Source: Saccharum officinarum (taxonomy: Eukaryota > Streptophyta > Magnoliopsida > Poales > Poaceae). Taken from it: 64,000 nucleotides of DNA. The position numbers and the translations under genes were made by a program. This document shows positions 56,777 through 64,000 of the stretch, piece by piece (the first letter of the stretch is position 1; each line of letters starts with the position of its first letter). Location of the stretch: positions 17,837,381 to 17,901,380 of the forward strand of contig CM036221.1 in assembly GCA_020631735.1 (NCBI GenBank). Direction: 5' to 3'. The notes under the pieces are model-generated. The model had not been told where the DNA came from, did not search any database, and was given only the letters and a program-made list of their open reading frames with translations.

Positions 56777-58118
56777 ATGGATCCCAACTTCAATGGTGTG
56801 TGGAGCGCTGCTGAAATAGATATGGTGAAGTCATTCATAGCTAGTCACAGCACCAACAACACCTACACAAATGACATAAACAAGATGCACAATGACATTG
56901 TTGATGAGCTCCAAGCAAGGTTCCCAAGCAAAGAGAGGAACCAGGTAATTCAATTGTATGTTCATCTAGTAGTTGAGATGAATACAATGCAGAGCAACAA
57001 CCAACAAGTTTTGGTGAGCAATGCTCTTGTGAATGATAACTTTGGAGCACCAACGGAGGATACATACATGGACAACATGGACATGTTTCATGGTTATATA
57101 CTGGATGATGTGGAGGCCATGAAGATGGTAGAGGAACCACCGCACAAGCTGAATATTGTTCCTAAGAAAAAGAGGCAACACCCAGTACCTTGGACTCATG
57201 AAGAGCACAAGTAATTCATTTCTGCTTTGTTTTTGAAATGTTCATTACATATTTAATGTTAATTTTTTTTGTACAAGTAATAAGCTAGTGGTGTATAGTA
57301 TTTCATATATATACCATGAGGCATTGAGATATTGTTTTCACCAATATTGAGTGTATGAACAAGACATATTATCATCTGACTTACTAATTCTAAACCATAT
57401 ATATATCTATAGGAATTTCCTCCATGGACTAGAAGTGTATGGCCGTGGTAACTGGAAGAACATATCTATGTACTTTGTCCCCACAAGGACGCCAATCCAG
57501 ATCTGTAGCCATGCGCAGAAGTATTTCCATAGGAAGGAGTGCACCACTAGGAAACAACGCTTTAGCATCAATGATGTCGGCCTCTATGACACAGAGCCAT
57601 GGGTGCAGAAGAACTCTTCTAGTTCAAAGTCTCTCGCCTTTGGCCGCAGTGCTTACAACACAAATTATTATGACATTGAGGGACAACAAGCTGTCTTGAA
57701 CAAACTCACACATGCTAGCCAAGTGAGCAGTAGACATGCGGCCACCTGGACTAGAGGTCAGCACATAATAGCTAGTTCATCCATAGATCCAACGATGGTG
57801 CAGAGTAACTCTCTTGGATGGGAGGCGCTTGCCTTCACTAGAGGTGCTGACAACACAAATTACTATGACTTTGATGGACAACACAATGCCGTGAACAACC
57901 TTGCATGTGCTGACTTGGCGAGCAACAACCAAATAGCCACTTGGACTAGAGGTCAACAGACAACAACTAGTTCTTTTGTAGCTCCAACGACGATGCAGAA
58001 TACTTCTCCGAGCTGGGAGGTGCTTTCCTTCACTGGCAGTGCTTACAACACAAACTACTATGACTTTGATGGACAACAAGTTGCCTTGAACAACATCACT
58101 AGGGGGCAACTATGGTGA
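56777..58118 (+). CDS. SHAQKYF-class MYB-like transcription factor, two exons
   Basis: Predicted nuclear DNA-binding protein. Exon 1 is 56777-57210 (ATG in MDPNFNGVWSAAEIDMVKSF, the first ATG after the TATA box). Intron 57211-57412 has GTAATT and AG borders, and exon 2 is 57413-58118. The splice joins in frame inside the MYB repeat. Residues about 6-70 form an N-terminal SANT-like region. A basic linker, VPKKKRQHPVPW, leads to the single MYB repeat with YGRGNWKNIS and TRTPIQICSHAQKYF (helix 3 signature of the plant one-repeat MYB class, which binds TATCC/GATAA-like sites). The C-terminal half is made of about 65-residue repeats with YNTNYYDFDGQQ. The stop at 58116-58118 seems premature: the third repeat and a plausible tail continue in other frames to about 58261. 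DNA binding may be intact while the C-terminus is shortened. Total about 379 residues. Confidence 0.82.
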
Positions 58119-58225
58119 GCAACAACCGGGTAGTTACCTAGATAAGGCATCAGCTGGCAACAACTAGTTCTTCTGTAGTTTTAGTGATGGAGAGGGTTGG
58201 GAGCCACCAGACAACTTGTATTGGC
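57640..58225 (+). repeat. 195-bp tandem repeats in the MYB coding sequence, three copies
   Basis: Landmarks such as TACAACACAAATTATTATGAC / AACTACTATGACTTTGATGG and GCAACAACC recur at a spacing of about 195 bp (for example 57726, 57921, 58116). 195 bp is 65 codons, so repeat gain or loss keeps the frame. The third copy is interrupted by the stop and by frame changes. Confidence 0.85.
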
Positions 58226-58669
58226 CATCAATAGGGGAGGCTTCCTTCATAATCAGTGGATGAAAATGGACTATATGTTTGCTAGTTATTTATGGTTTAG
58301 TGTCAACGGGTGCAAGTAAAACTAGCTGGTTGAAGACAATATATGGTGTTAAATGCTAGTACTATTTCTATATGGGCTACAAACAATTTCACTACTAGAA
58401 CATTGCAATGAAATACTATTATGTGTTCTTGCCATATCTATGTGTTTGTTTATATGTGCTAACTATAGTTTGGATGTCCTCTTGCTCTTTATTCTGAATA
58501 TCAACTATATCTAAATGAACAGGACAATAATAAGTTTGATTTCTTCATCAGAGATAAGGTTTGTTGTATTTTTTTGTAAAAGTTTGACTGCTTCATCAGA
58601 GGTAAGGTTTCCAAAGAAATTCAGAAAGATAAGTAGTTATCATTATTTCCATTATGGATGTTATATATA
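58119..58669 (+). other. Decayed third repeat and 3' flank of the MYB gene
   Basis: The third repeat unit continues past the stop with a changed frame. A stretch at about 58196-58261 reads WEPPDNLYWPSIGEASF and ends in TGA, and may be the ancestral C-terminus. The remainder is likely 3' untranslated or intergenic sequence. Confidence 0.5.
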
Positions 58670-60119
58670 TGTAACACCCTGGAAATTTGACCATAGACTT
58701 TTGTGTTTTTCTAGAAAATATGTGGTTTCATATTTTTAAATTGATTTTTCATGTGTTTTAATGGAATGAATTTGTAGAAAATATGTTTTTCTTTTTGGAA
58801 AGCGCAAAGGGTTAAATAACTTGGAGTTCTAATGAGTGGCAAAAATGGCTTCTGCTTTCTTGCTAGGATGGACGATCGAAAACCATAGATGCGTAGATCT
58901 CATTGAGTGCATTACGTTTGACTAATATGTTGTATTCGGAGTTTGGATCATGGTGATTCATAGAATCAAAGAAAGAACGGAAGAGATGAATAGATATGGA
59001 ATTGCAATCAATCGTGACTCTTCTTCTTCCTCCCGTTTCTCCCCTACCCTCACGGTTCAGCCTGCCCTGTGCACCCCTCTCTGCCCTGTAAGCTTCCTCT
59101 CTTCTAGACTCTCTCTCCTCCATGGCCCCTCTTAGTTGCTTGAAGAATCAAGAAAGGAAGATGCAAAACGGAACGAGCATGTGGAGAGATGATTAACAAG
59201 GGGTATAGATCAACTTCCCCCTCTATTTTCCTAGCTGTTGGTCCAAAGGAAACCCTAGGTGAGTATTCCCACACTTTTCCCCTCCTGATCCAAGGTTTTT
59301 AGAAAGTTTAAATTTGGATAATCGAAGATCTAAGTCGCCTTTAAGCCAGATCGATCGCTGCACAAAAATCTGAATGTTTAGACTCAGCAGTATAGATAGG
59401 TCATGGATTTTGGCTTTGTTAGAGGCCGAATTGGTGAAACACTTGAATACCAAAGTTATAAATATTTCCTTCATCCTTCTGCTCATGAAATTTCATGATT
59501 TTAGGCTCTGTAGTTTAGGAGTTATGTTTTTTTCGTGTGGTTGTTGCTATTTCAACGATGATCTGAACAGTAGTGGATTGATTCAATTTTTGACAACGTT
59601 AATGGTCAAACTAATTTTTTGAATGAATACCAAAGTTGTGGACTTTTTTAGTGTCTTTCCAACAGTGTATAATGCATTGTTATATCTGAAACACAACTTC
59701 AGATATATGCTTTTGAAGTGAGTTGTTAGTTTCGGCTGTCAGATTCTGTGTTTGATATTACTACCTTGATTAGGACATCTTTTATGATTTTTACTGAAAG
59801 TGTCTATGGAACAAATGTTTCATAATTGTTGGATAAGTGTTTTAGTAGATATCAATATTTTACCCCATGACTATTAGAATTCAAGGCAGATTTCATTATT
59901 TGAGTTCAACTGAAGTTTAGTCATCTCAAGTTCATAATAAAAATAGTGTGTCTTCATGAAAGTTGTAGGCCTTGTTTTGTAGTTTCTAAATATGTGTTTG
60001 TTTACTATCATTGCTTTTGTATATTTAAAGATACATAAATGTCAAGAAGCTATGCTGTTGTTAGCTGAACATAGTTCTTGTTGTTTGTTTTGCTCCATGG
60101 GTTGGAGTGTAGTGATGCT
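58670..60119 (+). repeat. LTR-like segment beginning TGTAACACCC
   Basis: TGTAACACCCTGGAAATTTG is a common start of Gypsy LTRs in grasses. The region is non-coding and its part from 59565 is repeated at the right edge of the window (63842-64000). It ends where the next Gypsy-related block begins at 60120. The 3' LTR border and primer site are not seen, so the element may be split by that neighbour. Confidence 0.55.
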
Positions 60120-60292
60120 TGTCGGGATGGCGCTTTGCGATCGTAGGATTCACTAGCACACTGATAAGTTTTTTTTGCGTGGGCTAAAATTGCCACTGAA
60201 GGACTGATCGGGGGTAAGAGCCTTTGAACGAAGTCTGCAGGCGCCTCGAGGGCCAAGCTCGTCTGCGTCAGACCTCAGCCTCGAAGGGGAAT

Positions 60293-61019
60293 TGTCGGGA
60301 TATAGCTCCTTGCTATCGAAGGATTCACTAACACACTAATAAGTTTTTTGCGTGTCTTGGCCAGAATCGCCGACAAAGGACCGATGGGGAGTAAAGACCC
60401 TTCGAGTGAAGGACCAATAGGGGGTAAAGAGCCTTCGAGCGAAGGCCGTGGGCATCTCGGTGAAATAACCGACACCACCTTGGCATGACAGGCGAAGGTC
60501 GTTGGCGTCTCGATGAAATAGCCGACATCATCCTGGCGTGATGGTTGAAGGCCGCAAGCGTCACAGCGAAATAGTCGACATCTATAGGCAGAGCGGCTTG
60601 AACCAACATAGCCCCATGGCGCATAGGGCAACAATAAGCGAGGGCACAGTAGCACCGACAGCTAAGGAACTCCCTAGGTCGGGAGTCGGCTGGACTAAGG
60701 CCCATCAGTAATGGTGGCTGAAAATGTAAAAGACGCTAGGGTCCTAGGAGATGGCTCACCAAAGGGCATAATATGCCTTAGCCATTGTAGGGGTATTATT
60801 GTACATGTGATTATTTGTAACTGTACCCTATAAAGGGGAAGCTTAACTCCCAAAAAGGAGAGAGAAATATACTATGGATTGAAATCCTAAGCATTGTCTT
60901 GATAATTGTGCTTCTGGTAACCAAAGGCCTTCACTCTTGAGGGAGACCTTCAGCAATCGGGTGGCTAGCATCCGCGCACTCCCCCTGTCTAGTCTTGTCA
61001 GGACCCCTCTATCCCAACA
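60293..61019 (+). repeat. Gypsy LTR, 727 bp
   Basis: Borders TGTCGGG...CCCAACA. GAGCGAAGG / CCGACA words recur inside. CCCTATAAAGGGGAAGC near 60830 contains the TATA box. The first about 105 bp have a counterpart at 60120, and the preceding copy spans 173 bp. Confidence 0.75.
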
Positions 61020-61039
61020 TTGGCACCCATAGTGGGGCC
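61020..61039 (+). promoter_or_regulatory. Gypsy primer-binding site
   Basis: TTGGCACCCATAGTGGGGCC directly after the LTR. Close to the TGGCGCCCACCGTGGGGCC type used by many grass Gypsy elements. Confidence 0.75.
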
Positions 61040-61650
61040 AAGCACAAACCTACGATGGCAGCAAAGAGAAAGACCTTTGCCTGAAGCCAAGCTGAAGCCC
61101 CCGCTTAGGGAAGGCCAAGGCACAATACCTACATCAACCTAGAACCTCAAGAAAATGTGGAGGTCAAAGAAGAAGAGGTTCCCACAGCAGAACAACCAGC
61201 AGGTGATGGAGGGCAGCCAGTCCACAACCCAATGCTAGAACATCTGCTTCAGTAGTCACAAACCCAGCTCCAGTAGGCTCGGTAGGAAAGAGACAGGCTA
61301 GCAGTAGCCTTCGCCGAAAATCAAAGAGCAGCCCTCATGTCTCAACAAGCAACAAAAGCAAGGCAACAGTTGGTTGTACTACAAGCAGAAATCCAAAGCC
61401 TACTGCCAAACCTCCACCATCAAACAACTCCAACCATCCCTTACTAGGCCTACAAAGCCAACACAACCTCCTACCAAGTCCACAACTTTAGCGAACCTTT
61501 GGCACACCAATCAGTCTCATACCATCCCCAAAACCCATAGACAACAAATCCCTATTATCCTAAGGACTGCAAACCTCGTCCTGGCCACCTACCTACAAAC
61601 CCATATTCCTACCAAAATTCAATGGGCAGACAAACCCTTGATAGTTCATA

Positions 61651-62061
61651 ATGAGTTTTGAGGCGGCCGTTGCCTCGATAGGAGGAAATGACATAGTGCT
61701 TGCCATGTCCTTCGTCATTGCAGCAGAGGGGGATGCCCTAGCTAGGTATTCCATGCTTAGACCCAAGTCAGTATACTCTTGGGAAGACCTACGAGACAAG
61801 ATAATGGCGAACTTCAAAGGATTTTCAAGTGAATCCTTCATAGCCTCTGATCTTTTCCAATGCATACAACAACAGGGCGAGTCCCTCAAAACATACTACC
61901 AAAGGTTCTTACACCTTAGAGCATGGGCACCCAATGTTCTCAAAGAAGTAGCAACCGAGGCTGCCATCAAGGGCCTTCGCATAGGACCATTCATAGCCCA
62001 CCTAGCTAGAGACAAGCCTTCCTCCATAGAGGACATATACAACGAATTTCCACCTAGCTAG
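61651..62061 (+). pseudogene. Gypsy gag capsid fragment
   Basis: The frame reads AVASIGGNDIVLAMSFVIAA, then SWEDLRDKIMANFKGF and GESLKTYYQRFLHLR, the pattern of the retrotransposon gag domain (PF03732). It ends at a stop at 62061 with no zinc knuckle. The sequence upstream (61050-61650) looks like decayed gag N-terminus in other frames. No pol follows. Confidence 0.8.
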
Positions 62062-62280
62062 GAGCTGAACATGCAGTGTTGTGAACTTGATTTCTGAACT
62101 TAGTATAAGAGCTGTCATGTTGTTATTCCTAGGAGCTTCTTTTGAGTAGTTAGTAGGAGTATGATGTAGACAGACTCCTTTGGTCAAGCTGCCAATATAG
62201 CTAGGAGCTGAACATGCAGTGTTGTGAACTTGCATTCTTAACTCAGTATAGGAGCTGTCATGTTGTTATTCCTAGTATGA
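62055..62280. repeat. 143-bp spaced direct duplication
   Basis: TAGCTAGGAGCTGAACATGC begins at 62055 and again at 62198. About 75-80 bp are shared, including GAGCTGTCATGTTGTTATTCC. The first copy overlaps the end of the gag frame, so the duplication may mark a rearrangement border. Confidence 0.85.
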
Positions 62281-63274
62281 GGAACAATGAATCTGTACTG
62301 AGTAGTAAGGGCCATTTGGGTTTGGTTGACATGTGAATTTCATTTGTGTTATTAAATTTAATGTCTAATGTGACTTGTGAGTTGATGTATAAATTGCACA
62401 CAAATATGGATGATATTGGTGGTATTATGAGAGAGTCCTAGTACAAATTATGACCAGATGACAGTCTGGTTGTCCTTTTGGTCGGCCTCAAATGTCCAGA
62501 ATAACGCAAGGTATCTTGTCCGGGTGGAACTCCTGATGGCCGTACTGACAGGATTTGATTTTGACTGGTCAACACGAACCGACAAGAATTGCTTCCTGTA
62601 GACCGACCGTCAGGAGAAGCTGATTTCACCTCTCGAGCTGGTCCTATCGGCCATCCCTGATGGCCAGTTGTTAGGAGTGTAACTTAGGCAAAAAGGTGCC
62701 CTGGTAGTGTGCTGCCATTACCTTCTATCATGTCCAGTTTATGATTTACAATATTTGATATTGCCGTTTTAGTTTGTAGCATGATATTTTGGATCCCCAT
62801 TGTTCATAGAAATATCATTTTCTGATAGAGTGGACATGCTCTATACCTACTTTGCTAATGGAATTGGACTCAACCATTTGTGCTACCTTAGCCTTGGGTG
62901 AAAACTTGCTGACTGAAATTGAGATATTGTGTTGTTCAGCTGAAACCAGTTTCTGTATTTTTACAATAATAGTTACGTTTAGTCCTTGCCCTCAAGAATG
63001 GAAAGACAACTTCAATTCTGTCTTCCTGTCATTTATTGTGCTATACTTTACCTTACTGCTGATCTGTTCCTCAGATATTAAAATTCTTTTACCTCATTGC
63101 TATAGATAATTTGTCCATGAATAAACAGCTTGGTGACCATCAGTCTTATCCTGGATACATGCTCATGATTACCAATGTTGTCATTCATTTGTACTTATCA
63201 CTGTCAAGGTAAATTTATGAATTGATGTAAATTAGTGTATCATTGAAGCCTCACAGTTCTGTATCTATGCACAG
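62281..63274. other. Intron-like or repeat-derived DNA before the kinesin fragment
   Basis: AT-rich, without supported frames. 62430-62700 has CCTGATGGCC / GACCGACCGTCAGG words that recur and may come from an LTR. 62750-63274 could be intron sequence of the kinesin locus, since an AG at 63273-63274 opens the exon-like part. Confidence 0.4.
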
Positions 63275-63615
63275 GCGAGTCTGGAAGTAATGGGGAAGAA
63301 AGCAAAAAGCACAACTTATATCTGGAAATGAAGCTGAGAGGATATCAAGAGAAGTTTCTAAAGTGGAAAAGCGAAGAACGGTGAAGAGCACACTTTGTAA
63401 TGAGAGAAGTTCGCGGAGCTATTGCATGCTGTGTTGCATTAGCCACCAGCACTTTGAGCATTAATTTTTTAAACCAAGCTTTTTACAAGGTATGCTTGCG
63501 TCTTTAGATTATCCTGGATCTCCCATATGTGGGAGGAAGGTTAATGCTTGTGGACATGGCTGGATCTAAAAACATAGAAGCAGCAGGACAAACAGGATTT
63601 GAAGCCAAAATGCAG
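63275..63615 (+). pseudogene. Kinesin motor-domain fragment, KIN-10-like, broken
   Basis: Two exon-like pieces. 63275-63428 ends KRRTVKSTLCNERSSRSYCM, including the switch I motif NxxSSRSH with Tyr in place of His. 63508-63615, after an AG, reads IILDLPYVGGRLMLVDMAGS then KNIEAAGQTGFEAKMQ and is followed by GTGTGT. The switch II motif DxxGxE reads DMAGSK, with Lys in place of the Glu. The 79 bp between them look like an intron, but the donor after TGCATG is not GT. A frame change occurs within the first piece near 63310. Intact kinesins are microtubule motors. The missing ATP-binding P-loop, lost switch residues and frame break make this a non-functional fragment. Confidence 0.82.
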
Positions 63616-63741
63616 GTGTGTTATACAACCGATTCTTGTGTGTTTGTAGCATCTATGTGTTATAAACTTCCAATTGCACTCTGAAAAATGGCTTTCAATG
63701 AGTTTCTCTGTGTATATGTGTGTAGCATCTATATGTTCCAA
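63616..63741 (+). other. Short flank between the kinesin fragment and the gap
   Basis: Probably the next intron of the kinesin fragment. GTAGCATCTATRTG is repeated at about 63647 and 63722. No other feature. Confidence 0.4.
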
Positions 63742-63841
63742 NNNNNNNNNNNNNNNNNNNNNNNNNNNNNNNNNNNNNNNNNNNNNNNNNNNNNNNNNNN
63801 NNNNNNNNNNNNNNNNNNNNNNNNNNNNNNNNNNNNNNNNN
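63742..63841. other. Assembly gap, 100 N
   Basis: Third 100-N placeholder. It separates the kinesin fragment from a repeat of earlier sequence, so the true order here is uncertain. Confidence 0.99.
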
Positions 63842-64000
63842 GAACAGTAGTGGATTGATTCAATTTTTGACAACGTTAATGGTCAACTAATTTTTTGAAT
63901 GAATACCAAAGTTTGTGGACTTTTTTAGTGTCTTTCCAACAGTGTATAATGCATTGTTATATCTGAAACACAACTTCAGATATATGCTTTTGAAGTGAGT
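63842..64000 (+). repeat. Second copy of the 59565-59725 LTR-like sequence
   Basis: Starts GAACAGTAGTGGATTGATTC, as at 59565, and matches to the window end with only two visible differences, both in the length of a short base run (CAAACT versus CAACT, AGTTG versus AGTTTG). It is either the right LTR of an element starting at 58670 or an assembly duplication. Confidence 0.88.

Larger units (their letters stand above)
60120..62061 (+). mobile_element. Gypsy retrotransposon fragment: LTR, primer site, gag
   Basis: An LTR at 60293-61019 (TGTCGGGATATAGC ... ATCCCAACA) is followed by the primer-binding site TTGGCACCCATAGTGGGGCC and a leader, then a gag domain to 62061. A partial, diverged copy of the LTR start lies in tandem at 60120-60292. 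Protease, reverse transcriptase and the right LTR are missing. Confidence 0.75.

Overview
This window is grass nuclear DNA, most likely from an Andropogoneae-type genome (sorghum, sugarcane or Miscanthus group). That placement is inferred from the repeat content: Sirevirus-type Copia elements with CCGG-palindrome arrays in their LTRs, CACTA, Tourist and Stowaway elements, and a grass-type receptor-like cytoplasmic kinase. Introns are GT-AG. Three runs of exactly 100 N (7301-7400, 37496-37595, 63742-63841) look like scaffold joins. I find no bacterial operons, CRISPR arrays or phage. Most of the sequence is transposon-derived, with a few genes or gene remnants at the two ends.

Left end (1-15 kb). 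A five-exon receptor-like cytoplasmic kinase lies on the minus strand (850-2254), and a complete tRNA-Val(AAC) follows at 2555-2628, also minus. A 5'-truncated LINE (3573-5304) comes next. Then a minus-strand plastid sigma-factor gene (5450-7107), broken by several frameshifts. Beyond the first gap are low-complexity DNA, a large fold-back element (9096-10372), a Stowaway MITE (12125-12361) and a hAT element (12536-13424) sitting inside a short reading frame.

Middle (15.9-32.7 kb). A 5.5-kb CACTA element (15931-21457) has clear terminal repeats. It keeps the transposase N-terminus, the transposase C-terminal domains, a GRF zinc-finger gene and the end of a Ulp1 protease, but has lost the transposase core. 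A Tourist MITE, a damaged PIF/Harbinger transposase with its Myb-like partner, and a minus-strand Sirevirus (26643-32701) that lacks pol follow.

Sirevirus cluster (32.7-50.1 kb). Three copies of a second Sirevirus family lie together: a 5' LTR with gag and part of pol that ends at a gap; a nearly complete element (37596-48151) with gag, protease, integrase, reverse transcriptase, RNase H, tandem polypurine tracts and two LTRs; and an inverted LTR (48170-50103) joined to it through 18 bp of primer-binding site. The last two LTRs form arms of almost 2 kb around a very short spacer.

Right end (50.1-64 kb). After unclassified DNA and a Gypsy fragment there is a 435-bp tandem duplication, a TATA box and a two-exon SHAQKYF-class MYB gene (56777-58118) whose C-terminus is built from 195-bp tandem repeats and appears prematurely stopped. 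A second Gypsy LTR, primer-binding site and gag are nested beside an LTR-like segment beginning at 58670. A broken kinesin motor-domain fragment (63275-63615) follows, and after the last gap a repeat of sequence first seen at 59565.

The best candidates for functional host genes are the kinase, the tRNA and the MYB. Everything else reads as mobile DNA or gene debris. I did not find a clearly new biological system. The most interesting structures are the inverted Sirevirus LTR pair, the MYB locus with its internal and upstream tandem repeats, and the CACTA element with its second internal promoter-like block.
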